From the NCBI RefSeq assembly GCF_035222275.1, contig NW_026946359.1, forward strand, positions 1 through 64,000: a stretch of DNA of 64,000 nt. The letters run 5' to 3'. Source of the DNA: Podospora bellae-mahoneyi (taxonomy: Eukaryota > Ascomycota > Sordariomycetes > Sordariales > Podosporaceae). Position 1 is the first letter of the stretch. Every line of letters begins with the position of its first letter. The notes under the pieces were generated by a model. The model made no database searches. It had not been told where the DNA came from and was given only the letters and a program-made list of their open reading frames with translations. A program made the position numbers and the translations under genes. Positions 23,930 to 36,600 of the stretch are shown here, in pieces.

Positions 23930-24462
23930 ATGAAGTTCCTTGCCCTCTCCCTTCTCGCCACCTCCGCCGCCGCCATCGACCTACACCTCGAGTTCGCAGG
24001 CGGCTGCTCAACTTCAGGAGGCGGCTACATCTGCCAGAACTGGAACCCCAACACTTGCTGCACCGTTAACGCGGGAACCTTTTTAACAGCGGCAGCTTCA
24101 GAGCCATCCCGCCCCAGTGGAACATCCAGGCGCGCGGGCACGCCCCCACCAGGTGCGGCACCGTTCGCCAGCAGGAGGACAGCCGCGGCCGCGACTACGT
24201 CTGCCTGGGCAACGGGCCCTTTGGCGGGCTGGGGTACGGATTCAACAACAGGAAGATGATTCGGGGCGCGACGGTGCAGGAGAATGAGGAGACAGAGTGC
24301 GTGCAGCCGAATGTGATGTACCTGGCTGATGGGACGCAATACAACTACACGGCTATTGTCGAGGCCAAGCTGGACACCGTGGAGCTCAATGAGATTGCCA
24401 AAGCTGGCGTGTCGGCGGCGGACATCCCGGAGAGTTTCGAGGCTTTCAAGATCGTGCAGTAG
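23930..24462 (+). CDS. Small secreted cysteine-containing protein
   Basis: About 177 residues. Signal peptide MKFLALSLLATSAAA, then IDLHLEFAGGCSTSGGGYIC and NWNPNTCCTVNAG, a cysteine pattern (C..C..CC) seen in small fungal secreted proteins. After the run TTTTT at 24080-24084 the annotated frame turns into low complexity. One extra T restores NSGSFRAIPPQWNIQARGH, then DSRGRDYVCLGNGPFGG, which joins the second open frame (RKMIRGATVQENEETECVQP, NYTAIVEAKLDTVELNE) to the stop at 24462. No introns needed. Function unknown; effector-like features are secretion, small size and cysteines. Confidence 0.75.
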
Positions 24463-25559
24463 ATGTTGGGATGACGGCAGATCTTGAGACACCTGTCAGG
24501 ATTCTAAGAGACGGAGCGGGTTGATGCTTGGTGTGGCGGGTTGGCGATGTGCCTCCTTCCTTTGGTTCATTACTTTCGTTCATTACTTTCATATGCTCAT
24601 CTTGCCCGGGTGTGCATTTCTCTTGCCGTGGGCCCCGGCCGCCCGACCTGTGGGCGTTAAACAACAAATAGACTCTCATTTCGAGAGAAATCCAATCTGG
24701 TTTCTTAGAAAGAATTACTGCCAAAATCTGAGAAAAATTTCTTCTTCATTTGTGCATTCACACCCCTAAGTCTTCCAATGAACATGAAGCATATAAGCGC
24801 CGACAGAAAATACAAACCGAAAATAAAACGGGCTGTAGAGAATATAGGTACTTCTGTACATCGAGCATGACTTTTCAGGGTCTCACCTGGCCGATGGGGC
24901 CAGCCATGACACCAGTCACCTGTTTCCTCCTGTTGAAAAGATCAACAACCACGGATCCATAGTATCACAGGTTGAAGCGCTTACAACTGGAGCGTGAGAA
25001 GTTGCAGGGCGGGTAATGTATTCATTAAGCTGCAGATGTTCGATGTTCCGTTCAAAGTTTGGTCGGGCTACGCCCAACCCCTGATCACCCCAATAACTCT
25101 CTTCTGCCCGTCTTATGATACCCTGAAATTACCACCCTGACTACCATGATATTCAACAGAACTAGCCAGTGTAGATAATTCCGCAGTATGCAATTCACAT
25201 AGTGAGTTTTAAGGCCAAGCTCGTATTGCTCGTGAGGCTGCAAGGAGCCGTTGGGGACGATGGAGGTGGCCGATGGGAGCGATGTGGGCATAGAATTAAT
25301 AATATCAAGATTGCTGGACAATTCCGAATTCTTTTTGCGAAGTTCAAAGATCTTCCTCCTTCCCGCCCGGAAATCAATATGGAAATCACCAGACCCTGCA
25401 CACTAAGAATTGCAAACCCGCCCAGCCGCTATCGTCCACCATCTTCACTCAACAACTCAATTTCTCGAGTCACAGCCTTCAACACTTCCTGGCACCGTAT
25501 ATATAAAGATTTTGCTTCATGTTTTTGCCCTGTTAAACTTGAAACTTTGCAAAATCTTC
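24463..25559. other. Intergenic, contains one copy of a dispersed repeat
   Basis: No gene recognised. Positions 24669-24885 match a segment at 55833-56068 (see repeat entries). Confidence 0.4.
24669..24885 (+). repeat. Dispersed repeat, copy A
   Basis: Aligns by eye in direct orientation with 55833-56068. Shared blocks include TACTGCCAAAA, ATTCACNCCCCT, TAAGCGCCG(A/G)CAG and CGAAAATAAAACGGGC. Intervening bases are diverged with small gaps. It lies about 200 bp after the secreted protein gene, so it could be an old duplicated 3' flank or a small unclassified transposon relic. No terminal repeats or target duplication seen. Confidence 0.6.
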
Positions 25560-27797
25560 CATATTCTCGACAGAATCAATATTAGGAGTGATATTCTCTG
25601 CTGTTGCCTTTTATATCCCTGTACCAAACACCGATACAAAGTCTCTGCTTCTTGAACCCGACCCTGATCTCGATAGAGATTACCTAGGTTGTTGGTAGTA
25701 ATAAGTGTTGATGGGTGGTCTGGGCCAAATGCCTTCTCTCCGCCCTGCAGTGCACGCTCATACATGGCCTCTGCTTCCTTAAGCCGGCCTTGATTCCAAT
25801 CAACAAGGCCCAGATTGTTAATAATATCAAGTATTAATGGGGGGTCTGGCCCAAGTGCCTTCTCTTCGCCCTGCAGTGCGCGTTTGTACATAACCTCTGC
25901 CTCTTGAAATAGGGCCATGTTTCTAAACAGGTCGCCTAGTCCTTTTAAAGTCCACTCTTCTCCTTTAGCAATTGGTCTTCCGTTTAAGATCGTTGTTGAA
26001 CAAAATGCTGCACGCCCTAGAAGCCGCCGTTGTAGTGTATAGTACTTCTGTTCGGTGTCCTTTGGTATCTTTGAGCTTACGCATATTATTGCGAGCTGTG
26101 CCAAATCATTGCTCTCTGTCTCGTTCAACACGTGTCTCGTCCAGGCGTGCACACAACTATGCATGCTATACCCACGCGATTCTGTATATTCTGTTGGCGA
26201 CATATCAGGCTCAGCTAGGCCATAATCACACAAGACACGTATTGCTTTATTGAATTCGATTATATCGTGTGTCATTTCCTGAAACCAGGTTGGTCCTCGT
26301 GGTCGGCCTTCTTGAAGCAGCTCTAACCACAGATCCTTGTGGTCAAAGTAGGCCCATATTTGCAATAGCATTGCAGATGCTGTGTTTTGCCGCTCAATCT
26401 GGGTGTATGAGATATCCCATGTCGAGTAGAGGGCCCGGTCGTACGAGAGGAGCGACGGCGTGGTGATGTGCAGACGTCGCCATGACTTCTTATATAACTG
26501 AAGATATTCGGCACATGTTGTAGGCATGTTATGGAGATAAGCCCCAGCAGTCGAAAGGGCAAGTGGCAGCCCGTCTAGCTCTTGCGCAAACTCGGTAGCA
26601 GCAGCGTCTATAAACAATGGTTAGTTGGCTTTCTTGACCCCTCATCTGACTTTCAACTTCTTTAGTGGCACGTGGGAACCGAGATCGACCCTTAATGCTC
26701 ATGTCGTGATGAGGATAGCGCTATGGTAAACATCCGGGAAGAATGGGCGTATATCATAACCTGCCGAGGCGGCTTCTTGATCCCCATCCAACTCATTCTC
26801 CAACATGTGGTTGTCATAATTGTCATAGATGATGAGCCAATTGCTGTTCCCTCGATTGTCAGACCACCGTTTAACCGTCCGTACGGTCTCGTCAAGATCT
26901 CGACCCTCTGAAGCCTTCTTAATGTAGACAAGGGGAGGGAGGGATACGCTGACAAGATACGATCGGCTATCCATAAATATCCTTGTTTAAGGATACCTCG
27001 TCTCAAGCATTTACCCGGAAGACTGCAGAATAATCGTTCCGATGCTGCTTTGCATAGGCCACGGCGAGCTATGTCTTTCCCATGCCGCCGAGGCCATGTA
27101 CCACTGCTATCCGCTGTTCGGGGCCTTTGCCAAGTATGTTGTGTAGTTAAACCAGTTCCTCTCCCCTTCCGACGAAATGCGTTACTTGGGCAACTCGAGA
27201 CAGACTGAAACCGATGGTGAATGTGACATTATTGGGGGCATTCATATATGCTAATTATGAGTTAATATTTATGATAAACCGGAAACTGCGATCTAAGACT
27301 ACTACCCTCGTTAGATCTTTTCTCTGCCTCCCAGCGCTGCGGAATCTGCTTGATAGCGTCATTTGCCATGTCCTTGAGGTGTCCTGATACTGTCTTGTAT
27401 CCGCTGTCTTCCCTTGATGTGTATTTAACCATGTTGTGATGGTTGGAATGGATTGCGACTGGCTCTGCATTAGTCTGGCCAGGCACAACGGCTGAAGCAC
27501 GTGGCACCACCTGTAACCATTAGGTACTGTTGATATGCACGGTCAGAAGTAATGATTGATACTGCATACCATGAGAGACTGGCCGAGGGCAGTTGGAGTC
27601 TGGTACTCTTCATAGGCGAATTCGGTTATAAATTGATCGCTGATCAGGCCATACTGACCCAATTGTTGCTGGAGGACAATTAATCGGCACCCTTGAGCTA
27701 TGGCAGGAACGGTAATCTTTGCGGTGTTGGGGACCTGGACATATCTATGGCAGCTAAAAAGCCTTATTCTTATAGACTGAAAACTTGATGCCTCCAT
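25560..27797 (-). pseudogene. Decayed NLR: esterase-linker, NB-ARC, TPR
   Basis: Minus-strand relic of a fungal STAND/NLR protein. From its 5' end: ISDQFITEFAYEEYQTPTALG and, after a short intron, VVPRASAVVPG plus NHHNMVKYTSREDSGYKTV, the linker that follows SesB-type alpha/beta hydrolase domains in fungal NLRs (the hydrolase domain itself is not found upstream). Then a P-loop VVHGLGGMGKT region, the NB-ARC/winged-helix part (ATEFAQELDGLPLALSTAGAYL), and TPRs of the 42-residue kinesin-light-chain type (LFQEAEVMYKRALQGEEKAL, then LKEAEAMYERALQGGEKAFG and a third). Only about three TPRs remain, fewer than usual. It carries several in-frame stops, some of the C-to-T kind expected from RIP. In life such proteins act in non-self recognition and programmed cell death. 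Confidence 0.75.
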
Positions 27798-28100
27798 GGC
27801 AGACCCAATCTGACGCCATGAGCCAGTATTCCATCTAATGTCCTCTTAGGCCATCTCCCACCCTCGAAGGACACCGACACGTACCATTTACCGAGTGGCA
27901 CCATCAATGACACCAACAACTGACACTTCCAGTGCAGAGCCCCCACAGTGCTTACCAGGGCACGGCCACAATGAGGTGCCGTGCGATGGGAAGAATTTTG
28001 ACAAGTTGACCATGAACAGAGCATGCGGAGGCTAACCCGGAAGATAAACCCAGGGATATGTCTGCAAGGACAGTCGACACCCAAACTTCTCAAGCTCTGA
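27798..28100. other. Spacer between NLR relic and DUF2278 gene
   Basis: About 300 bp. No trace of the alpha/beta hydrolase domain expected upstream of the NLR linker was found. Confidence 0.4.
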
Positions 28101-29137
28101 TCACTTCTGCAAGAAATACACCAGCGCTCCCTCCCTCTGAGCCTGATCTCTCGAGTACTTGACTTGGTGCACCAGTTTTCCGCCGTTGTCCTTCAAAGAA
28201 ATGACCCTCCCTTGTTACCCAACGCCACCCCGGGCACAGCAATCCCCTTCTTGCTCTGCACTGCCAAAGACACTCCTTTCAAGACATGACTTTGCCCCGA
28301 TCCATTCACAATCCTCCAACCCTCCAAGTCCACCGTCGTCACAGAACGATTAAGCAAGTACACCGTCTCCCCATCTCCCCTGGTAGGCTGCTGGTCCGGT
28401 CCATGAGGATTGACCAACGCAGCCTCAATCTTGATCCCATCTCCTACAATCGGCTCCGGCTCTTCCTCATCACCCTCACCAGGCTGCTTTCCTCCACCCA
28501 GCAACTTGGCAAACGTGTCGCCAACCGGCATGCCCTGCTCATCAGTCTTGTACGTCTGCACGGCAAACGCAAGAAATATGCCCTCCCAATGACCATCAGG
28601 AAAGGCCAGGATGATTCCGCCGTCTTGAAAAATTCCATTGTCCTTCTTCCACTGTCCCGAGTTCCCTTGATTCATGTGGATATCATGAATCCCGGTCTTG
28701 TCATTGTACGGCTCGCCAAACAGGTAAATGTCCGCCTTTTGTACGACAGCTTGGTTCAGGATTGGGTTGAGATAGTCGAGGATGTTGTGGCTCGTTCCGG
28801 GCGTGTTGTGTGAGAGAAGAATGCCATCTTGGGGGCGGAAGAGGTTCAGGCGGAGGAAGTCAAGGCCCAGGCTGCCGGTTTCGAGTGTGCCCTTCTGGGG
28901 GTGGAAACCCCGTGGGAGGGCCTGGAGGGAGTGGGTAAAGGTTGCTGAGACTGGCTGGAGGTCGCGGATGACCCAGTAGACGAGGCGGGAGTCGGAAGAC
29001 TTGCTTTCGATGTTGACTGCTGCGTCTAGGCGGGTGGAGGTGGTGTCTGAAAAGGTGATGTGGCCGTGACCGGGCTTAGCGGTCCCGTCCCACTTGGTGG
29101 GGGTGCCTTTCCAGATGCCGTAGCCTTTGAGGGGCAT
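28101..29137 (-). CDS. DUF2278 family protein (YukJ-like)
   Basis: Intron-free, about 345 residues, of the DUF2278 family found in bacteria (YukJ) and fungi; function unknown. The start at 29137 reads MPLKGYGIWKGTPTKWDG and HITFSDTTSTRLDAAVNIES, followed by SRLVYWVIRDLQP, ADIYLFGEPYNDKTGIHDIH, MNQGNSGQWKKDNGIFQDGG and WEGIFLAFAVQTY. The second half (ETVYLLNRSVTTVDLEGWRI, QSKKGIAVPG) is an immunoglobulin-like lamin-tail type fold. The frame ends early at GNKGGSFL near 28200. One extra G in the run there gives VISLKDNGGKLVHQVKYSRD and a stop at 28101, the family's usual end. The bacterial-like distribution makes horizontal origin possible but old. Confidence 0.85.
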
Positions 29138-29725
29138 TTTGGGGTGATAGGTTGGGAAAATAGGTACTGGTTCGAATTTGGCGGGCTGTGGAGAGACTTT
29201 CGGTCTGGAAGATCTGGATGCGGGCGAGGGGAGAGGGTAAACTGAATCCCGCCCCCTCAGTGCAAGGGCGCAGCTGCCTCCTTTATACATTTTTTTTTGA
29301 CTTTCATGTAAGTCACAAGGCACAATCACATGTGCGTGGCGGGAGGAACTCAACCTTCCACCGAATTGAATGGGAAGGCACCTTTGTCTCATCAGCGTGT
29401 TATCGGAATTGTTCCTCAGCCCTCTAAGGTGGCAGGGTCTGGACCCTCGCGTTCCGACCACTTGTATTACTTGTATCACATTCAATGCAACGCCACATAT
29501 CAGAAAAACACTGGAAAATGTTACCGCGAACTCGGATCCCACACAATACTGTATTTGACCAAGAGCTGATGCTGTACCATCCTCTCAAATCCCCAACCAT
29601 GTACCGTCCGTACATACGCTTCCTATACGTTTATGGTGCTGCTCAATATCAACCCTCCTGTCTGTGACCAATATATCCCCACATCCATATCAATCCGGCC
29701 ACCGCCTCATCCTCCTTGTCTGGCC
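29138..29725. other. Intergenic, nothing recognised
   Basis: DUF2278 promoter and zinc-finger gene 3' flank. No coding or repeat signal seen. Confidence 0.4.
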
Positions 29726-30893
29726 TTAAGTGAGAATTTCCAGATCAAGAGCTCTTCTCTCGTCCCGAATTAAAATCAACCGCTCGGCCAACTCCTCCTT
29801 GGTAAGTTCCATCCCAGCTCTGACCTGTTTGTCAATGTTCTCAATGACCTTGTCGTTCGTGAGCTCGTCCACATGTTCGCGCAGCTGCTCGCCCTCCAGG
29901 CGCACCCGAGCCATCAAGACAGTCTTGGAGAGTCTTGTCAGGTAGCTGGAATCGATGCTGATGCGCTTGTCGTAGCTGGCCTCGCCGGGGGCAAAATAGT
30001 GATGCCTTGTTTGCTGGTGATCACGGAGGGCTGTTTTGCTGCGGTGCAGGGTGTTGCAGATCTTTTCCGGGCCGCCGCCGAGAACTGGGAGAGTGCACTT
30101 GGGCAGGTCGAGCTCGTCCTCGGAGTTGAGCTTGCGGCAGCTACATGTCCAGCAGGCGTCAGTCCATCCGTACCGGGTACCTAGGTATCTAAAAGAAACC
30201 ACTTACATTTTCTTATGATTGTACATGCTCCTAGCCCCAAGGGCCTTGCCACACCCTTCACAAGTGACTTTGGCTTTGTTGTTGGCCATGGTTACTGTTT
30301 CTTGGTTCTTTGCTGTGTGAGGTGCGTTTTGATCTTTGGGAACTGGCTGTTGATCGTCGGGAAGCGGTGGTTGTTGATCGTCAGGAAGTGGTGACAAGCG
30401 CAGCCTTTTCTCCTGGCCAACAGTTTGCTGACCCACATATTGTGAATAGGGTGGGTCTTGTTTTAGTTGCTCACCATTCACCAGAGCTTGCTGGTAGTGA
30501 ATATCAAGTCCCAGGTATTGTCGTTGGTCTGAATGGTGTGGTTTCTCCTGGACTTGACCCGCTTGCGAACTCAGGAGGTGGGTCTCATCTTGAAGAAGTG
30601 GGACAAGGCCTTCAATCGGGAAGTGTCGGTAAAACAACAAGTCAGCGGGCGTGGGGTCGATTGGCTCATCGTTCGTGGGCGCTACTCCCAAGGCGTCGCA
30701 GGGGTCAACAAGAACCAAGGGATACATGTTGTAGAAGAGATCGTAGTCAGGATCGCAGTCAGGATCATGGTGAGGAGCATAGCTAAATCGCAAAACATCA
30801 GTATAGGTCTCGAGCTCCAGTCATACTGCAACTAATGTAGCCGTCAAGGTCTGCTGATACATACTTGTAATTCTCATCTCCACCTGGATTCAT
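29726..30893 (-). CDS. Zinc-finger protein, C2H2/C2HC type
   Basis: Three exons. Exon 1 (from 30893) is short: MNPGGDENY. After an ~80-nt intron, exon 2 is acidic and Gln/Pro-rich (DPDCDPDYDLFYNMYP, then PLPDDQQPPLPDDQQPVP), ending in the finger CEGCGKALGARSMYNH. After a 67-nt intron, exon 3 carries a CNTLHRSKTALRDHQQTRHH finger and a C-terminal helical part (ELTKEELAERLILIRDERRA). Layout resembles a transcription regulator: activation-like N-terminus, two fingers, C-terminal coiled coil. DNA binding is inferred. A second gene with comparable layout lies at 39.9-41.0 kb. Confidence 0.65.
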
Positions 30894-31393
30894 CCTTGGT
30901 GGCAGGTGGTCAGAATATGACAACTCTGAGAGGATTCGAGGCTTCGAAGTGTAGCCGTGTAGGTACCTAAGAAAGCAGCCTTCAATGATGACCGGCCGAC
31001 GCCTCAAGCACAAAGAGGGACTGTTTTTGAACTCTCCAACACTGGTAGCTTGATAAGTTGTGATAGAAGAGTGAAAGGTTGACGGACAGGGCGCAGGCAT
31101 ATTGGACTAGACAAAGAGATTGTCAAACTGTTGAACAGGATGAAAGAAATTCAGTGAAGGATTTAAGGTGACTTGATATCGCCGGCTGTGAAAGAAGACA
31201 TTGCCGGTGGCCATCCTAGCCTCGACGTGGGCAAAGTTTGGTGTCAACCAGTGTATCAACACCGAGGGCTACCAATTCACAGCACAGTTGCAAACGCACA
31301 ACAAAACGACATGCCATCTGAAAGCACATTGTTTATCAACAAACAAACGCATAGCCACCTTTATATTTGCCAATATCTAAAATGACAGCATAA
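30894..31393. other. Intergenic, nothing recognised
   Basis: Zinc-finger gene promoter and 3' flank of the alpha/beta hydrolase gene; no other signal. Confidence 0.4.
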
Positions 31394-32328
31394 TCAGATG
31401 CTGGACAAAAACTTGGCAACCCTCTCGGCAAGCCACTTTTGGGCTTCAGAAGAGGATACAACATGATCAGCATCAGGAATGAACCCCGAGAGCTCACTTA
31501 CCACCCCCTTAGGGGCCGCCGTACTCCACCTTTCCAACAACAGCTGCTTGTCGACCGATGCCGGGACCATCTCATCCTTCTCAGCAGGCAAGATCAACAA
31601 TGGCTTGTTCACCCTGCCAAATTTGTCTGCGAGAACCTCATCTGAAATGTCTGAAGCGAAGTAGTCTTCGGCGCCACTGTAACTTGATGAGCATCTTACA
31701 CCAAATGATACATAAAAGAATAAATACACTTACCCAGTGGCAGCAAAGCTCCACCATCTCGCCGCCGTGACTGGCGTTGCAAAAAAGGAACATGCTTCTT
31801 TGGCATGGTAACACACTCCTTTCCTTGGTCTATCAACTCTTTCGCCACAGCCAAGCTCTCAGCCAGTGCCTCGGACGACCAGAGGGTGTTGGCAGCCTCT
31901 CTGTCCGAGACAGGAGATGTCAAGATGTACCCATCAACACGCGGAGGCTGACTAGAATGGTTGTTGTACTCGAGGGCACCCTGACATCCAGTACTAGCGC
32001 CCATCAGAACGATCCTTTTAATCTTGAGGTCCTCACGAAGGTAGCGGACGAGTCGTGTGAGGTCCTGGACGTCGTTGTCAAGGGAGGAATACCCCCATCC
32101 AGAGTAGGAGCTTCGCATACGCAGCTCCCAGATGGAGTACTCAGAAGGGAGAGCGGCCTGCAGATGTGTAAGATCTGTTGTGTGGGGCCCAGCTGTCAGG
32201 CCATGGATGAAGACTAGGGCGTTGGGAGAGGAGAAAGGTTCGGATTCATACGCGGTAAGGCTGGGACTGTGGGAGCTGTCAGTGGGCTCGGACGTGAGTG
32301 GGTGAACGACGACTTTGAAGGGGGCCAT
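31394..32328 (-). CDS. DUF1749 alpha/beta hydrolase (SidJ-like)
   Basis: Alpha/beta-hydrolase of about 290 residues, DUF1749/UPF0613 family, which includes SidJ, the fusarinine C siderophore esterase of Aspergillus. Starts MAPFKVVVHPLTSEP. Visible: ALVFIHGLTAGPHTTDL (oxyanion region), the SYSGWGYSSLDNDVQDL turn, nucleophile elbow VLMGASTGCQGALEY (Ser in GAST), PLLILPAEKDEMVP (acid) and DADHVV (His). One intron around 31681-31733. At 31781-31786 a run of six A (plus strand) appears one base short: VPFLQRQ is open but FFATPVTAARWWSFAATG in the next frame is the expected sequence and meets the intron donor. Siderophore role is family-based inference; no siderophore genes are nearby. Confidence 0.82.
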
Positions 32329-33697
32329 TGTCAGAAGATTCAAAGGGCTATGGTTTGTGATACTCCACGTATCCAGAAGACATTCCGAGCGAAGTCTTCG
32401 CGAAGCCTATATATCCTCAAAAGCCGTCGTGTAGGAGATTGTCAGATACGAATACGAATACGACAAAATACCCGAACGCGAGAGAAACGGCCTTGTTACT
32501 TATGTCTGCAAGGGCTGCTGGCTGTTATTAGTATTATCCTCAGCACCAGCTGTCCAATTACCTTTTGCTGGTGGATATCGAAGTTCACCGCGACTCGGGA
32601 AAAAGTGGCCTTGACTTTATTACAGGTTTTGCACGTGACCAGGCGTGGTCTCATGAGGTGCAGGATTGGCCAGCCGGGAGGTTGATGTTTGGCGGCAAAT
32701 TCCGGCTTGCTGATTCTGCGAGTTTGGATGCAAACGTGACTGACAGGGACAGTTCAAAGTTTAAAGTTGCTTCTTGTTTCCAGGGATAGTTACCGCTCTT
32801 TCCACAACTTTATCACACTGGCGCCATGTGGCTGACAGGAGGGGGGTCAGTAACCCCACACAGGACGACTTGTCAACTGCAAACAGGCCCTTGCGCCTTC
32901 TTTCATCAGATCAACCACCCCGACATGATGGTCGTGCAGCTGATCAAATCTTGGTCATCCTCCGTCCATAACTCGACGCTGTTTCGGTAGTCACGCAAGC
33001 CAGTGCTTCCAACAATGCCATCACACGCTACGCAAGGCGGGAAGCCATTTGGCACCCAGCGTCTGTATAACATAGCCAATCAGCATGCCTTGGTAATCGA
33101 CTTCCCAGCTGTATACATCGCAGGTACCTACCTACCTACCTTGCAGTCAACATTTTGTCACCAGTATGGAGTTACTGCAGACGTCAGTAGGAACCCCGCC
33201 CCACTCATACTGGCAGAGCATCTTTCCTGACCTTTCCTAACAGCGATGACCTCGTACTAGCGCGGTGGACATTGGCAAAGGGTCTCTTGGAGCAAGGCCT
33301 AACCCCTGGCGACATTCAACTCATCCGGGGACTTGATCGGGAGCGTACGGCAGACCGTGCAGTTCCGAGTAACACCCAGGGTTCATCACTGTCAGAAGAG
33401 GATTTGACTGGAATCTTGCTGCAGTGGGCGAGTCTGCGCTTCACCTCGAGCAGTAAGAGCCAGGAGTTAATCTTTCGCTTGTCGAGAATCTGGCGAAGCT
33501 AGTGCTACATGTACGCTCGCCCCTATGATATACTGTTAAGCACCCAACCACCTAGACTGGTCGCTAATAAAATTTGTTAGATCATACGCCACAACTCTCT
33601 TGCGGTAGCTCCTATTCTCTCAGCACTCCATATATTTTTCGACACACTTGAATCCTGTCGTAAAAATGTCAGGAGACGTCACCTGATCAGCCCAGAG
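32329..33697. other. Intergenic; possible NLR N-terminal piece at 33272-33502
   Basis: No clear gene. A plus-strand frame at 33272-33502 (LTPGDIQLIRGLDRER, LTGILLQWASLRF) could be a detached first exon of the NLR relic that follows. A short TACC microsatellite lies at 33121-33140. Confidence 0.3.
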
Positions 33698-36600
33698 ATG
33701 CGAAGGTCATACCTTCAATGTGTCATCAATGTAGTCAGCTTTCTCAGAGAGGTCCTTGACATATATCGGGCCGGAATCCTCCCAATCGGTCCAAAGAACA
33801 CTTTCCCCCTACAAGTAAGAGTACTGCCACTTTTGGCCAAGAAATGCTGGCATGTTGCGCATCTGATGGACATTCTTCTTCAGTTGACGGCTCTGAGACA
33901 CTCCCTGTCAACAAACCAACAAGTCGTACCCACAAGATGCTTATCGAATAACCTCACACCTTTTCGAGACGGACCACAGAGCTCTGTGGCACTGTCAGAC
34001 GCAGATGCAGAACTCCCCTGTTTCGTTTTGCAATCCACCAGACTTAGGTACATGTTTGAGATTCCCAGCGCCATGGAAACGCTGGAGCAACACTTCAGAA
34101 AGCCTGACACACAAAAAAAAAAAAAAAAAAACCGGCGCAGAACACCTTCGTGCCCTAACAATCACAAATGATGCCACTGCCAGTAGGAAGAGCATGATGA
34201 CCCTTCAGTATGCCGACATGCTTCGTGCCCAAGAAGAGGTGGATGCAATATTCTGGATCCCAGAGGGTAACGTAGCCGATGTTCTCTCTCAAACCTTCGG
34301 ACACTATGGCGGTTCATCTCTGTCTTCCCGACGCAAAGCCGGGAGACTTCAAAACCAGCGGCAGCATGTTCTTGAACCTGGTCAACAAATACGGGTAAGT
34401 AAGACCTCTCTTTCGTTGTTGGATAGTTGCTAATATTGAGGCAAAATGTGATATGTTAGAGTGCCGCTGGCTAATAGTATATGATAATGCGGACAGCGGT
34501 AGACTGGTGTACCGGTTTCTTCCCAACAGATGCGGCGGTCATGGACAAATCATCATCACATCAGACTCCTTTTAACCTGCCTGCTTCGCATATACTGACA
34601 CCATTCTCCATGTTGATTTGAGCGCAGTCTCCTACGCAGCCACCTTTCGAGCTCTGTTGGAACAGAATCGCAATAAAAGCAATTTTGACCGGCTGAGTGA
34701 TGAAAGAATTACAACACTGGTTGATTTTGTTTGCAGTAAACTGTCGGCTGACTGCAGCCGTATCCCAAAGCTTGTCGGTATGCTCGGTCGGGGCGTTTTT
34801 GACATGTCCGACATGGAGAGCCGTTTGGAACACTCCTCACTTCCTCGCTCCTCTTCTGAAAGTTTGTCAGAAACAGTTTTGGGGTTGGCGTTTGAGTCTT
34901 TGAGTTCACAGTGCCGCACAATCCTAAAGATCATGTCGGTGATAGAACCGACCTGCATACCCAAGGAGCTGTTTGACCCCGTCTGTCTCCTGGAACCTCA
35001 TCCATTGCTCAGCATTCAAATGGACGAGAAATGGTAAGAAACGCTATGCAGACATCTCAGATATCTTTATGGACGAGTTACTAACACCGGCTCTACCGAC
35101 AGTCTGCTGGCATCGTTAGAGAACCTTGTCGCCTGCACGCTGATAGATAGCGATGAGGATCTGCAATGCTTTTGTGTCGACAATATGGTTGCCCAAAATA
35201 TCCTCAAGGGCTTACTAACAACATCGGAAAAGCACACCGCGTTGAGCAATGCAGCAATTTTGCTCTCTATCGCCTTTCCTGAATGCCCTAGGGACAGGCG
35301 TCTGTACCCAGACCATCAGGATGGCTGTGCAAAATATCTAAAGCATGCCCTGACCCTGCGTTGGTTATTGACGAGAGAGTATTCCAACAACAAGGATATG
35401 AATGTCGTCACGATGAAAGATTTGTATCGGTTGATAAGCCTCGTCGAACAGTGAGCTTCCGTCACTATCTATCTTACTTATCCTGTCGTACATGACAAAG
35501 CTGATCAGTCGTCAATTGTCTTGGCAAATAGATATGTCTTCAAGATCGGAGCATATAGTACGGTAGACTGGGACCCCGATGCTTTCCTGCCAATAATCAG
35601 GCAGGGACACGATGACAATCTTGGCAATAGACGTCCCCTGGACAGCCTTCAGAGGTCAAAACGATGTGTTACGCCGGCTATGCAAAACTCGCTCTTGGTG
35701 AACCGGATGCGGCGGATCCCCTTTGCGCATCTCATCTCAATCACTCTAATGACTACTCAGAGGCCGAGGGTGAGTGGACAGACGACCTGTACCATAAAGC
35801 AATTGCACTCGCGGACATGGCATTGATTTACTCGTCTATCTGCGTCACGCAGCGGGATATCGACAATACGTTGGATTGGTTCCAAGCGGCGATGGAAACC
35901 TACCGGATTGGGTATAAAGGTGCCGGAGAGTTGAGACAGAGATAACACTCACTGACGAGGACATCATGACGTGGGCCGAGAAGGTCGAGACACCTCAACC
36001 TTTAATCACAGAGGGTTATCTCTTTTCATCGACAGCAGAGGGCCATCCGCTGATGAATTAACAACTTCCATGGACCTTGGACAGGATGATTCTTAGCATT
36101 GGGAGGTTATTGTTGCCCAGAACCAGACACGTTCTCACACATGCACAGGAAATGCCAGAGTGAGTAGGCCATACAGGGCAAGAGCACACTCGCAAATCCA
36201 GATGATGCTGAGGAAGAAGACGACATTCTGATCGACGACGCCAGAATGTGGATACAGCAGCCGATGTAGCAAATCGCCGCTCGCACACCACACGACGGCG
36301 TTTTGGTTGCACAGTAAGTCGAGCACCTCCCACGCCATTAATCTTCTGCATTTTACCAACTCTCTCAACAGTACACTTTTCGTACTTGGTACTATTGATC
36401 GCAAGGAACACAAGTACGAACGTGCCACTCGACACTTTCACAAGACAATGAGCTTGTGGCAAGCTTCGGGACAGATGGCGAGCCACCCGCTTGATATCTC
36501 TTGCATTTATCGTCTTGGATGTTTGGTACTTGATCAGGGGGATGCCAAAACAGCATGGCAAGTAGTTCCATTCACCTCCCATTCTTTTCAGGTAGCCTGA

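Noticed and set aside
33121-33140. TACC microsatellite as a regulatory repeat
   Set aside because: Too short and isolated to support any function.
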